This document shows, in pieces, positions 24,740 to 33,678 of a stretch of DNA of 37,204 bases; the stretch's first letter is position 1; each line of letters starts with the position of its first letter. A program made the position numbers and the translations under genes. The stretch comes from Candidatus Symbiothrix sp. (GTDB lineage: Bacteria > Bacteroidota > Bacteroidia > Bacteroidales > Azobacteroidaceae). Location: the NCBI GenBank assembly GCA_031261295.1, contig JAISKT010000039.1:1-37204 (forward strand), written 5' to 3'. The notes under the pieces are model-generated. The model was not told the DNA's origin. It did no database searches and was given only the letters and a program-made list of their open reading frames with translations.

Positions 24740-24811
24740 GTCAAGAGCGTACAATACCTAATCACAATAAAATTATGATTTAAAGCCACTCATTTGATAG
24801 CGACGGTGGTT

Positions 24812-25711
24812 TCACTGTTTCAATAAGCACGGCCTTAGGATGTTTTCACCAATGTCGAATTCGCTGCTCCAACTTATGAGGCTGAGGACACCCGTCCCAC
24901 ATTGGCTGTAGGCGGAGACCGACCCTGAAGTCCATATTTGCCCCGATTTTCCCGGCCAAAATACGTCATAGTTGTAATAAGTCGTCACCCCATTGACTGG
25001 CCTATTTTCATACGGCATGCATTCACTCGATTTCATCATTCCCACATAGTAGTATCTCGCGTCAGGATTAGTGCTGTATATATATTGACCCGACACTTCA
25101 ACGTTCACAACAGTGATTGAACTGTGATCTTCATGTCCACCGTCTGTGGTTGTCACCGTAATGGTAGCACTACCATTTCCTATAGCCGTTACCAAACCGC
25201 TTGCACTAACCGTTGCCACAGCTGTATTGCTTGATTCCCAGGTCACGGCTTTGTTTGTGGCAGTAGTTGGAGCTACCGTAGCAGTCAACTGTTGGGTGGT
25301 CAAAGTAGTAAATGCTTTTGAAGTCGGGCTTACCGTTACACCGGTAACCGGGACAGCGGCGTTTATAACATGCCACTGCGCTCCATCCCACACATAAAGA
25401 CCTGCGCCATCGGCCAGTTCGCCGTTCGTATTATACACGATCAAGCCTTGCAAATCGCTATCAACGATAGAAGCCTTGTTGGTAAATACATCCGGAATTT
25501 CATTGAGGTTGTCAATATTTACGTTTAAAGGGAGTAAGCCGAGATTTGACCCTTCAGGAGTCGTCAAATCCAGCAATGCTCCCGTCACAGCGCTCTCCGT
25601 TCCGCCGATATGTACCTGCGCTTGCATTGCAGCAGGCAAAACCAGCCATAAGGCGGCAAAACATGCCGCCCAAAGTTTTTTTGTTCTCTGTTTCATCTTC
25701 ATTCTTTTCAT
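24812..25711 (-). CDS. Exported protein with a bacterial Ig-like (Big_2) domain
   Basis: The 299-residue protein has a signal peptide (WAACFAALWLVLPAAMQAQ). An N-terminal module of about 85 residues (VHIGG..GALLDLTTPE..GLLPL..GLIVYNTNG..GLYVWDGAQW) precedes one Big_2 domain at about 122-201 (VTGVTVSPTSKAFTTLTTQQL, WESSNTAVATVSASGLVTAIGNGSATITV). The cysteine-containing C-terminal domain has SECMPYENRP, YYNYDVFWPGKSGQIW and SQCGTGVLSLISWSSEFDIG. Big_2 domains are common in surface adhesins. The ATG at 25711 shares its A with the stop of the upstream gene (TAATG), so translation is coupled. No type IX sorting domain is recognised. Confidence 0.75.
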   Translation of the reverse strand: MKRMKMKQRTKKLWAACFAALWLVLPAAMQAQVHIGGTESAVTGALLDLTTPEGSNLGLLPLNVNIDNLNEIPDVFTNKASIVDSDLQGLIVYNTNGELADGAGLYVWDGAQWHVINAAVPVTGVTVSPTSKAFTTLTTQQLTATVAPTTATNKAVTWESSNTAVATVSASGLVTAIGNGSATITVTTTDGGHEDHSSITVVNVEVSGQYIYSTNPDARYYYVGMMKSSECMPYENRPVNGVTTYYNYDVFWPGKSGQIWTSGSVSAYSQCGTGVLSLISWSSEFDIGENILRPCLLKQ

Positions 25712-26040
25712 TAATTTTTCTTCCAAATCGGTTTCCATCCGTCTGTTGCACCCGTCCAGATATAAATACCTTCCGCGCCGATTGCGGTATTATATACAAT
25801 CAGTCCGACAAGTTTGGTAGCCGCATCAGGTTCCGTAGAAAACGCTTCCACACTGTTTAATGTCAAACTGTTTACTTTAGGCAATAACAGACCACCTACA
25901 TAACCATTCCCATTGTTCAAATCCAGGACAGCGCCTTGGGTGGGTACATCCGTATCAACTCCACCGATACGCACTTGTGCATTCACACTGGTTGCACCCA
26001 TAACGATGAGTGTCAGCACTAAAAAAATCATCTTTTTCAT
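25711..26040 (-). CDS. Small exported protein related to the next gene's N-terminal module
   Basis: The 109-residue protein starts MKKMIFLVLTLIVMGATSVNAQ (signal peptide). The rest repeats the module of the next protein: VRIGGVDTDVPTQGAVLDLNNGNGY, GGLLLPKV, KLVGLIVYNTAIG and GIYIWTGATDGWKPIW. It consists of that module alone, so it may be a shortened paralogue or a separate pilin-like partner. The ATG at 26040 is chosen for the clean signal. No -7 box is seen directly upstream; the nearest strong minus-strand promoter is at 26670-26640. Confidence 0.7.
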   Translation of the reverse strand: MKKMIFLVLTLIVMGATSVNAQVRIGGVDTDVPTQGAVLDLNNGNGYVGGLLLPKVNSLTLNSVEAFSTEPDAATKLVGLIVYNTAIGAEGIYIWTGATDGWKPIWKKN

Positions 26041-26249
26041 ATTACTTGTATAATTTAAATTTGTATTTCGTATAAGACGCATAGCGCCTGTTTTATAAAA
26101 GGGCAAGGCAACCGGTAATTATAAATTTAATAAGAATGAAAAAAATCTTGTGGTTGCCTGTACCCTAAGTGATGGGCGGGCGCGTTCAAACAGTTAAAAA
26201 TGAGAGCGAAAAAACCATTGAACTGACACACCCGCCAATTTCCTTTGCC

Positions 26250-26335
26250 CGTCATTTCGAACGAAGTGAGAAATCTAAAGCTAAGCCGTAAGCCCTACGG
26301 AACACCATAGATTTCTCGCTACGCTCGAAATGACG
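26250..26335. repeat. GTCATTTCGA long palindrome
   Basis: A 27-base arm at 26250-26276 pairs with 26309-26335 with three mismatches. A second inner stem, AGCCGTA/TACGG, lies in the loop. The arm end matches the core of the hairpin at 21347-21384, so the two belong to one dispersed family. It lies in the 757-base gene-free stretch between 26041 and 26798. Confidence 0.75.
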
Positions 26336-26429
26336 ATTGTATGTGTTTGTGAAAATACATCTGACTTGTTCTGCATGTCTGTAGAATTTATGCCTCCAAG
26401 TCCCTGAGAAGCGGTTATTTAAAATAAAA

Positions 26430-26590
26430 AACGTGGGACCCAAACTTTATTTGTGACAGAGGTTTTCGACGACCCACACAATCAAATAAGTTAGACCCAC
26501 GAATCAACGTGAGCGCTAAACTATTTATTCTTGATTGTGTAGAAGTGTCGAAATTTCTGTCACAAGAATAAAAGCTTACGCTTTTTTTTA
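26430..26590 (-). ncRNA. Rod-shaped structured RNA candidate, copy A
   Basis: Three stems stack over 115 bases: TTGTGACAGA/TCTGTCACAA (26451-26460 with 26556-26565), TTTCGAC/GTCGAAA (26464-26470 with 26547-26553) and ACACAATCAA/TTGATTGTGT (26476-26485 with 26531-26540). CACG/CGTG caps the rod. On the minus strand a textbook promoter lies just upstream (26670-26640), and GTCCCACGTTTTTTATTTT follows, like a termination site. The rod with small internal loops recalls 6S RNA, but this is a guess from shape. It could also be a structured 5' leader of the gene at 26040. The flanking unpaired DNA (26041-26249, 26336-26429) holds nothing else recognisable. Confidence 0.4.
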
Positions 26591-26639
26591 TTTTATAAAA
26601 TACTATCTATTTTGTAATAATAGTTGTTTAATTAATTGA

Positions 26640-26670
26640 CAAAAGTAGTAATTGTTTTCATATAAACAAA
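26640..26670 (-). promoter_or_regulatory. Textbook promoter upstream of the structured RNA
   Basis: On the minus strand TTTG (26670-26667), exactly 19 bases and TACTTTTG (26647-26640). No coding sequence follows for about 600 bases, so the promoter serves the structured element or a very long leader. Confidence 0.7.
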
Positions 26671-26798
26671 GGAATTACCAAAATTTAACGAATGAATAAA
26701 TTATAACAAACTAATATAACAACCCAAACAGCCACAACGGAATTTTATTCCGGCGTATGGATGTCGAACCGGATCAACAATAAAATCCAAAAAACTAC

Positions 26799-28379
26799 TT
26801 AAAATTCCGAGCTGAAGTGAAATTTGATTTCCGGAAAATCCTGTTGCGCCATTTGCAGCACATAATTGGAATCGGCCAGGAACACATCGCGCCCCTGTTT
26901 ATCCAAAGCCATATATTGGTATTTCCGTTTCTTGAAATTTTCCAATGCCTCCGGCGAATCGCTTTCTATCCAACAGGCTTTGTATAAATGGATAGGCTCC
27001 CATTTGCATTGAGCGCCGTATTCATGCAAAAGCCGGTATTGGATTACTTCAAATTGCAACTGTCCGACCGTTCCGATGATTTTCCGGCCATTGTATTGAT
27101 TGATAAAAAGTTGCGCCACGCCTTCGTCCGTCAATTGGTCGATGCCTTTGTTCAACTGTTTGGTTTTCAGCGGATCGGAGTTTTCAATGTACTTGAACAT
27201 TTCGGGAGAAAAACTGGGTAATCCTTTGAAATGCAGGTTTTCACCGGAAGTTAACGTATCGCCAATCTTGAAATTTCCCGTGTCGGGCAAACCGATAATA
27301 TCCCCGGCATAAGCCTCGTCAACCGTTTCTTTCTTTTGCGCCATAAAAGCGGTTGCTTGTGAAAATTTCATCTGCTTGTCGAACCGGACATGCTTGTAAT
27401 TGGCATTCCGCTCAAATTTTCCGGAACAAATTTTCAGGAAAGCAATGCAACTCCGGTGGTTGGGATCCATGTTGGCGTGAATCTTGAAAATGAAACCGGA
27501 AAACGGATCTTTTTCGGGCGTCACTTCCCTTTCTTCCGCTGTCACCGGACGGGGAGAGGGGGCAATTCGTACAAAACAATCCAACAGTTCTTTGACGCCG
27601 AAATTATTCAAAGCCGAACCGAAAAACACAGGAGCGATATCTCCTTTCAGGTAAGTATCCACATCAAATTCGGGATAAACACCTTTGATCAAATCCAAAT
27701 CGGCGCGAAGCCGTTCCGCCAAATCGCTTCCGATATATTTTTCCAGTTCGGGACTGTTAATATCCTTGAACTGAATGGATTCGGTAACGGTTTGTTTGCT
27801 GGGCGTATAAATATCCAATTTTTCTTCGTAGATATTGTACACGCCTTTGAATTTGCTGCCCATTTCAATCGGCCAACTCAAGGGTCGCACGTGGATGTGG
27901 AGTTCTTGTTCCAGTTCGTCCAGTAAATCGAAAGGATCTTTCCCGTCCCGGTCCATTTTATTGACAAAAACAATCACCGGTGTTTTGCGCATCCGGCAGA
28001 CTTCCATCAGTTTACGGGTTTGCGCTTCCACCCCTTTGGCAATATCGACCACGATAATCACGCTGTCCACGGCAGTCAACGTGCGGTAGGTATCTTCCGC
28101 AAAATCCTGATGGCCGGGCGTATCGAGGATATTGATTTTATAATCGTCGTAATCGAATCCCATGACCGAAGTGGCCACGGAAATACCCCGTTGTTTCTCG
28201 ATTTCCATCCAGTCGGAGGTAGCTGTTTTCTTTATCTTATTGGATTTGACCGCTCCCGCCACATGAATAGCTCCCCCAAAAAGCAAGAGTTTTTCGGTAA
28301 GGGTTGTTTTTCCCGCATCGGGATGGGAGACGATGGCAAAAGTTCTCCTTCTTTGTATTTCCTGGCTTAATTCAGACAT
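26799..28379 (-). CDS. prfC: Peptide chain release factor 3
   Basis: RF3 is the GTPase that recycles RF1/RF2 from the ribosome. The 526-residue product begins [32 protein letters not shown] (P-loop). It shows [15 protein letters not shown] (switch I), DTPGHQDF (G3), VNKMDRDG (G4), an EF-Tu-like domain II, and the RF3 C-terminal part with [14 protein letters not shown]. The start at 28379 is chosen over 28397, which falls in the TACTTTTG box. Full length, transcribed alone. Confidence 0.95.
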   Translation of the reverse strand: MSELSQEIQRRRTFAIVSHPDAGKTTLTEKLLLFGGAIHVAGAVKSNKIKKTATSDWMEIEKQRGISVATSVMGFDYDDYKINILDTPGHQDFAEDTYRTLTAVDSVIIVVDIAKGVEAQTRKLMEVCRMRKTPVIVFVNKMDRDGKDPFDLLDELEQELHIHVRPLSWPIEMGSKFKGVYNIYEEKLDIYTPSKQTVTESIQFKDINSPELEKYIGSDLAERLRADLDLIKGVYPEFDVDTYLKGDIAPVFFGSALNNFGVKELLDCFVRIAPSPRPVTAEEREVTPEKDPFSGFIFKIHANMDPNHRSCIAFLKICSGKFERNANYKHVRFDKQMKFSQATAFMAQKKETVDEAYAGDIIGLPDTGNFKIGDTLTSGENLHFKGLPSFSPEMFKYIENSDPLKTKQLNKGIDQLTDEGVAQLFINQYNGRKIIGTVGQLQFEVIQYRLLHEYGAQCKWEPIHLYKACWIESDSPEALENFKKRKYQYMALDKQGRDVFLADSNYVLQMAQQDFPEIKFHFSSEF

Positions 28380-28396
28380 TGTATGATAATTTGGCA

Positions 28397-28404
28397 CAAA
28401 AGTA
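28397..28404 (-). promoter_or_regulatory. -7 box for prfC
   Basis: TACTTTTG on the minus strand lies 17 bases before the prfC start. No clear -33 box. Confidence 0.5.
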
Positions 28405-28470
28405 CGAATAATAATAGAAAAAGCCTATGATTTCTTTTACGGAAATATAAGCTCTATTCATACGTTTTGC

Positions 28471-28500
28471 TTGCTATTTAACGCATTTTTTATAACTTTG
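28471..28500 (+). promoter_or_regulatory. Promoter of the isomerase-like lipoprotein
   Basis: TTG (28471-28473), 19 bases and TAACTTTG (28493-28500) lie 38 bases before the ATG. Confidence 0.6.
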
Positions 28501-28538
28501 CCCATCGTTAAACTTATTTTATTAATATCATAAAGCAA

Positions 28539-29411
28539 ATGAAAACATTTAAATCGGTTCTTGTACTACTATCTTTGGTGATAATGATTTCTTGCGGCCC
28601 TTCCGACAAGAAAACAGTGGAAAAATTGGAGAAAAACATTGGTCTCCAAATGTATTCTCTTCGCGATGACATCAATAACGACGCGGTAGGTGTTGATTCT
28701 ATTATTAAGGTAATCGGCGAAATGGGTTACAAATATGTGGAAGCTGCCAGCTATTTCGACGGCCTTATTTACGGAATGCCTCCCGAAACATTCAAGGAAA
28801 AAGTAGAGGCTGCCGGTCTTATTTCACTTTCTTGCCACGTGCGTCAAGATATCACAGACAATATGGACGAAGTATGGGCTTGGTGGGACAAATGTATTGC
28901 CACCCACAAAGCAGCCGGTATGAAATACATCGTTCAACCGTCGATGCCGACTCCCGAAACAGTGGAAGGCCTTCAGGCGTATTGCGATTATTTCAATCAG
29001 GTAGCCGAAAAATGTAAAGCCGCCGGTCTGGAATTTGGTTATCACAACCACGCTTACGAATTTGAAAAAGTGTATGATGACGGCACCGTTATGTACGACT
29101 ACATGATTCAACACATGGATAAAGTATTTTTTGAATTAGATATTTACTGGTGTCAAAAAGGCGGCCGCTTAGCTACCGAATTATTCACCCAATATCCCGG
29201 CCGTTTCACGTTCCTGCATGTGAAAGACGAAGCGGAATTGGGACAAAGCGGTTATATGAATTTCGAAGATATATTCAATAATATTGATAAATCAGGTGCA
29301 AAATATCTTATCGTAGAAGTAGAAAGATACAACGTGCCCCCGGTAGAATCCGTAAAACAAAGCTTAGATTACCTGAACAACGCCGAATTCGTGAAAATAA
29401 CTAAAAACTAA
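28539..29411 (+). CDS. Sugar phosphate isomerase/epimerase-like TIM-barrel lipoprotein
   Basis: The 290-residue protein has a lipoprotein signal (VLVLLSLVIMISCGPS). An AP-endonuclease-2-type TIM barrel follows: IGLQMYSLRDDIN, EMGYKYVEAASYFDG, CHVRQDI, YIVQPSMPTPE, LEFGYHNHAYEFE, FFELDIYWCQKGG, TFLHVKDEAELG and LIVEVERYN. The His and Glu/Asp residues in these strands usually bind a divalent metal. Homologues act as sugar isomerases or 3-keto-glycoside enzymes; the substrate here is not known. Being lipidated it works in the periplasm or at the outer membrane. Its last codons and stop (KITKN) run into the CTAAAAA palindrome. Confidence 0.85.
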   Translation: MKTFKSVLVLLSLVIMISCGPSDKKTVEKLEKNIGLQMYSLRDDINNDAVGVDSIIKVIGEMGYKYVEAASYFDGLIYGMPPETFKEKVEAAGLISLSCHVRQDITDNMDEVWAWWDKCIATHKAAGMKYIVQPSMPTPETVEGLQAYCDYFNQVAEKCKAAGLEFGYHNHAYEFEKVYDDGTVMYDYMIQHMDKVFFELDIYWCQKGGRLATELFTQYPGRFTFLHVKDEAELGQSGYMNFEDIFNNIDKSGAKYLIVEVERYNVPPVESVKQSLDYLNNAEFVKITKN

Positions 29412-29490
29412 AAACTAAGAACTAAAAGTTGGCTGGCGCCTGTTATCGTGCGTCAGCCAACTTTTAGTTCTTAGTTTTTAGTTCTTAGTT
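29401..29490. repeat. CTAAAAA palindromic element between convergent genes (copy 2)
   Basis: A 23-base perfect stem joins 29413-29435 with 29454-29476, extended by further CTAAAAA units. It fills the gap between the lipoprotein and purL and supplies both stop codons: AAC-TAA on the plus strand and AAC-TAA for purL on the minus strand. Copy 1 is at 1621-1721. Confidence 0.82.
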
Positions 29491-32400
29491 CCCTCTATCC
29501 AGTGGCGGGCGTTTACGAAGGCTTCTATCCACGGGCTTACTTCGTTGTTTTTGTGTTTTTGCGGATAATGCGCCCATTGCCAGGGGAATATGGACCGTTC
29601 CAAGTGGGGCATCATTGCCAGGTGGCGGCCGTCTTTGGAACAAATGCCGGCTACGGCATAATCCGAACCGTTTGGATTGCCTGGATATTCACCGTATAGA
29701 TATTGCGCTACCACCGAGTATTTCTTTTCTTTCAGCGGCAGAGAAAATTTCCCTTCTCCGTGGGCTACCCAAATTCCTAATTTACTTCCGGCCAAGGAAC
29801 CGAACATCACCGATTGATTTTTCGGGATGGTCACCGATACAAATTCCGATTCAAATTTATGGGAATCGTTGTGAAGCATCACCGTTCGGTGTTTGTGTTC
29901 GGGGTTAATCAAATTCAGTTCGACCATCAACTGGCAACCGTTGCAGACACCCAAACTCAAGGTATCGGGACGTGCGTAGAATTTGGCCAATGCTTCTTTC
30001 GATTTTTCATTGTAAAGGAAAGCGCCCGCCCAACCTTTGGCCGAGCCTAAGACATCCGAATTGGAAAATCCGCCGCAGAAAACAATCAGGTTGACATCTT
30101 CCAGTGTTTCGCGCCCGGAAGCCAAGTCGGTCATGTGTACGTCTTTCACATCGAAACCGGCCAAGTATAACGAATAAGCCATTTCCCGTTCGCCATTGGT
30201 CCCTTTTTCCCTGATAATGGCCGCCTTGATACCCGATTGGTTTTTGCGGTCGGCCGAGATTTGATACGAATCCAATGTACCTTGGAACGATTTGGCGAAT
30301 TTGACTTCTAAGGGTTGTTGGCTGTAGTTTTCAAAACGTTTCTTGGCCAAGTGATGAGTTGATTGCTCCCGGTCTAATAAATAAGAAGAAGAAAACCAGA
30401 CATCCCGCAGGTAATCAATACCGAAATGATATTGGGCGTTATTTTTGGAAAGTAAAATATGACGTTCCTTTGTCGGCCGGCCTATCCGGACAAAACGAAC
30501 ACCTTGCTCAGTTAAGTACGTTTCCACTTTTTCCTTATTTTCTCCCTGAATGATAATACCCGGATTTTCGCTGAATAGTATTTTTATCACATCCTGTTCG
30601 GCGATACCGTCTAAGGTAATGTCAAGTCCGCCGGAACCATTGCCGAAGCACATTTCCAATAATGTGGTAATCATCCCACCGGCTGAAATATCGTGACCGG
30701 CCGCAATCAATTCGTTTTCAATCAAATACTGAACGGCATTGAAAGCGGTTTTGAAGTATTCCGTATCCTTTACAGTCGGAACTTCATCGCCTATCCGGTT
30801 CAACGATTGGGCAAAAGCCGAACCGCCTAATTTCAGCGTATCGGATGAAAAATCAATATAATACAATCTTTTACTTGATTTATTAATTACAACAGGAGAT
30901 ACAATCTTCTTAATATCAGATACTTCAGCTCCTGCCGAGATAATCACCGTCCCCGGAGAATACACTTTCAAAACTTCCCCTCTTTGGGAGGGGGTTGGGG
31001 GGAGGCTATATTTTTGTGTCATGGACAAAGAATCTTTTCCGGTAGGAATATTGATTCCCAAATCGCATGCAAATTTGGAACAAGCTTCCACCGCTTCGTA
31101 CAGACGGGCGTCTTCTCCCGGATTGCGGCAAGGCCACATCCAGTTGGCGCTCAATGAGACACTTGCCAACTGATTTTTCAAAGGGGCAAAAACGATGTTG
31201 GTCAACGCTTCCGCAATGGCCATCACCGAACCGGCGGCAGCATCCGCCAGAGCCACCTGCGGGGCATGACCGATGGAAGTGGCAATCCCGGCTTTCCCGC
31301 GGTAATCTAAGGCCACTGCGCCTAAATCGCTCAACGGCAATTGGATTTCACCCTGACATTGTTGACGGGCTACTTTTCCGGTTACCGAACGGTCCACCTT
31401 ATTTGTCAGCCAATCCTTGCAAGCCACCGCTTCCAACCGCAAAACATCTTCGAGGTATTCAGGAAGTTTCTTCAGGTGATATTCCGGCGCCTCAAAAGTT
31501 TCTTTTATCGTAACATCGTTCATAATCGTGCGCGGAGGTTTCCCGAAGAAATCGCACAGTTGCATATCTAAAGGCCGTTTTTCTTTTTCCTGTTCAAAAA
31601 CAAACTGCATATCCCCGGTCGTTTCCCCTACCACATACATCGGAGAACGTTCCCGTTCGGCGATTTGCTTTACGCGGGCAATATCTTCCGGTTTCAAAAC
31701 CAATCCCATCCGTTCCTGGCTTTCATTCCCGATAATTTCTTTCGCCGAAAGAGTCGGGTCGCCTACCGGAAGGTTGTCCATATTGATTTTCCCGCCGGTC
31801 GTTTCCACCAATTCGGAAAGGCAATTCAAATGGCCGCCTGCGCCGTGGTCGTGAATGGAAACAATCGGATTTTTATCGGATTCGGCCAAGGTACGGATTA
31901 CATTGGCTACCCGTTTTTGCATCTCCGGATTAGCGCGTTGCACGGCGTTCAATTCAATTCCGCTGGTATATTCCCCGGTATCGACAGACGAAACAGCGCC
32001 GCCACCCATCCCGATGCGGTAGTTATCGCCGCCCAGGATAACGATTTCTTCGCCCGCTTCCACGGTTCCTTTCAGGGCATCCTCTTTTTTAGCAAAACCG
32101 ACACCGCCGGCCAGCATAATCACTTTATCATAAGCAAATTGCTTGTTGTTTTCTTCATGTTCAAAAGTCAGGAGGGAACCGCAAATAAGCGGTTGACCGA
32201 ATTTATTTCCAAAATCGGAAGCCCCGTTGGATGCTTTAATCAGGATTTGTTCGGGTGTCTGGTACAGCCATTTGCGAGGCGGCATTGCCTGTTCCCACGG
32301 CCGTTTTTTCTCTGAGCGCGGATAAGCCGTCATATAAACAGCTGTTCCGGCAATCGGCAACGAAGCTTTCCCTCCGCCCAAACGGTCCCGGATTTCGCCA

Positions 32401-33197
32401 CCGGTTCCGGTAGCAGCGCCGTTGAACGGTTCTACGGTAGTCGGGAAATTATGCGTTTCCGCTTTCAGCGAAATAACGGTTTCAATCGCCTTGGTTTCAA
32501 AAAAATCGGGTTCATCGCCCCGGCCCGGCGCAAATTGCTCAATGACAGGCCCCTGACTAAACGCGACATTATCTTTGTAAGCGGAAATCAATTGATTGGG
32601 ATTGACTTTGGACGTTTTCTTTATCAATTGGAAGAGGGTAGATTCTTTTTCCACTCCGTCAATGACGAAGAGGCCATTGAAAATTTTGTGACGGCAATGT
32701 TCCGAATTTACCTGGGAGAAACCAAACACTTCGCTGTCAGTCAGTTTACGACCCAGTTTCGCACTTACCTCATTCAAATAATCAATTTCTTCGCCGTTCA
32801 AAGCCAAGCCTTCCTGCTGATTGTAAACGGCAATATCGTCAATGGAAATAATTTCGTCCGGTTTTTTGTTGATGGTAAAAATGTCCTGTCCAATACCCTT
32901 ATACACTTTTTGAAGCATCGGATCGTACGGGGCATGCGCGTTTTTAACCATCTGAAATTCTTCTATCCGAGTGATTCCTTCGATACCCATAATTTGGGTA
33001 ATTTCTACGGCATTGGTACTCCACGGCGTCACCATTTCACGGCGCGGCCCGATACAAAAAGAATCTATTTTACTTTCTTTCAATAATTTAGCTCCACTAA
33101 AAAGCCAAACCAACTTGTGGATGTCTTCCCGGGCCAATTGTACCGTTACTTCGACTGCTAAAATAGAATGAGTGAGCGTTTTGAAGAATAAAACCAT
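29478..33197 (-). CDS. purL: Phosphoribosylformylglycinamidine synthase
   Basis: This is a single-chain FGAR amidotransferase, the fourth step of purine synthesis. The 1239-residue protein has an N-terminal PurS-like part (MVLFFKTLTHSILAVEV), two AIRS-type halves (FSQVNSEHCRHKIF, LKAETHNFPTTVEPFNGAATGTGGEIRD, SIHDHGAGGHLNCLSEL, GHDISAGGMITTLLEM), and a C-terminal glutaminase. The glutaminase has GGFSNSDVLGSAKGWAG, the nucleophile Cys in LGVCNGCQL, and MMPHLERSIFPWQW. Residues about 730-741 (LPPTPSQRGEVL region), between SMTQKY and KVYSPGT, are encoded by a dispersed G/C-run repeat. They look like an in-frame insertion. The last residues (GTKN) come from the CTAAAAA palindrome arm. Confidence 0.95.
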   Translation of the reverse strand: MVLFFKTLTHSILAVEVTVQLAREDIHKLVWLFSGAKLLKESKIDSFCIGPRREMVTPWSTNAVEITQIMGIEGITRIEEFQMVKNAHAPYDPMLQKVYKGIGQDIFTINKKPDEIISIDDIAVYNQQEGLALNGEEIDYLNEVSAKLGRKLTDSEVFGFSQVNSEHCRHKIFNGLFVIDGVEKESTLFQLIKKTSKVNPNQLISAYKDNVAFSQGPVIEQFAPGRGDEPDFFETKAIETVISLKAETHNFPTTVEPFNGAATGTGGEIRDRLGGGKASLPIAGTAVYMTAYPRSEKKRPWEQAMPPRKWLYQTPEQILIKASNGASDFGNKFGQPLICGSLLTFEHEENNKQFAYDKVIMLAGGVGFAKKEDALKGTVEAGEEIVILGGDNYRIGMGGGAVSSVDTGEYTSGIELNAVQRANPEMQKRVANVIRTLAESDKNPIVSIHDHGAGGHLNCLSELVETTGGKINMDNLPVGDPTLSAKEIIGNESQERMGLVLKPEDIARVKQIAERERSPMYVVGETTGDMQFVFEQEKEKRPLDMQLCDFFGKPPRTIMNDVTIKETFEAPEYHLKKLPEYLEDVLRLEAVACKDWLTNKVDRSVTGKVARQQCQGEIQLPLSDLGAVALDYRGKAGIATSIGHAPQVALADAAAGSVMAIAEALTNIVFAPLKNQLASVSLSANWMWPCRNPGEDARLYEAVEACSKFACDLGINIPTGKDSLSMTQKYSLPPTPSQRGEVLKVYSPGTVIISAGAEVSDIKKIVSPVVINKSSKRLYYIDFSSDTLKLGGSAFAQSLNRIGDEVPTVKDTEYFKTAFNAVQYLIENELIAAGHDISAGGMITTLLEMCFGNGSGGLDITLDGIAEQDVIKILFSENPGIIIQGENKEKVETYLTEQGVRFVRIGRPTKERHILLSKNNAQYHFGIDYLRDVWFSSSYLLDREQSTHHLAKKRFENYSQQPLEVKFAKSFQGTLDSYQISADRKNQSGIKAAIIREKGTNGEREMAYSLYLAGFDVKDVHMTDLASGRETLEDVNLIVFCGGFSNSDVLGSAKGWAGAFLYNEKSKEALAKFYARPDTLSLGVCNGCQLMVELNLINPEHKHRTVMLHNDSHKFESEFVSVTIPKNQSVMFGSLAGSKLGIWVAHGEGKFSLPLKEKKYSVVAQYLYGEYPGNPNGSDYAVAGICSKDGRHLAMMPHLERSIFPWQWAHYPQKHKNNEVSPWIEAFVNARHWIEGTKN
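30975..31008 (-). repeat. CCCTCC/GGGAGG repeat inside purL
   Basis: TTCCCCTCTTTGGGAGGGG followed by GTTGGGGGGAGG forms an imperfect palindrome. Its purL-sense translation SLPPTPSQRGE is foreign to the enzyme. Similar G/C-run repeats are known to me as dispersed elements in Bacteroidetes genomes. Confidence 0.75.
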
Positions 33198-33249
33198 TTG
33201 AATTTATGAATTATGAGTTACCACTATGAACTAAGCCACTTTTCGAGGA

Positions 33250-33257
33250 CAAAAGTA
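33250..33257 (-). promoter_or_regulatory. -7 box for purL
   Basis: TACTTTTG on the minus strand lies 52 bases before the purL ATG. A second run of ATTCATAA-type repeats lies between box and start. The -33 match is weak. Confidence 0.45.
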
Positions 33258-33404
33258 ATAAAAAAATAGTATTTTTGTTCAATCTAAAGATGATTTGCTT
33301 ACGCAAAAAATCCAGTTCTATTAGAAATAATTGTAATAATATTTGCAGGTTATAAAATAATAACCTATCTTCGTGTAATAATTATAAACCCAACAAATTT
33401 AAAC

Positions 33405-33641
33405 ATGCCAACATTATTAATTTTATTCGGACTAAGATTTTATTTTTACACTCGTGACCACGAACCTATTCATGTGCATGTAGAAAGTTCTGACGGCGAA
33501 GCAAAATTTGAAATCGAAAATGAAGTTATACTCGTATCAAACAAAGGCTTAAAGCGAAAAGACCTCAAATTGGCTGAAAGCATTTTGGAAGAAAACAAAG
33601 AAAATTTCATTAACGAATGGAAAAAGGTTTTCGGTGAATAA
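33405..33641 (+). CDS. DUF4160 family protein
   Basis: The 78-residue protein starts MPTLLILFGLRFYFYTRDHEPIHVHVES. The conserved pattern RFYFYTRDHEPIHVHV plus GEAKFEIE and LKLAESILEENKENFINEWKKVFG identifies DUF4160. DUF4160 and DUF2442 genes are very often adjacent and behave in genomes like a toxin-antitoxin-type pair, though the activity is not established. The next gene is such a DUF2442 protein. An imperfect -7 box (TATCTTCG) lies at 33366-33373. Confidence 0.82.
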   Translation: MPTLLILFGLRFYFYTRDHEPIHVHVESSDGEAKFEIENEVILVSNKGLKRKDLKLAESILEENKENFINEWKKVFGE

Positions 33642-33678
33642 TTTCCGAAATCTTTTCCACTATAAAAACGGAAGGGAT

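Noticed and set aside
26252-26443. 63-residue minus-strand frame in the gene-free stretch
   Set aside because: It is translation of the GTCATTTCGA palindrome, which is a common source of false short frames.
26488-26522. Integron attC site
   Set aside because: GTTAGAC...GCTAAAC looks like attC core sites, but the stems nest inside a longer rod. There is no integrase gene and no array of cassettes.
31665-32315. 216-residue plus-strand frame opposite purL
   Set aside because: It is a shadow of the long purL gene. No start signals and no recognisable protein.
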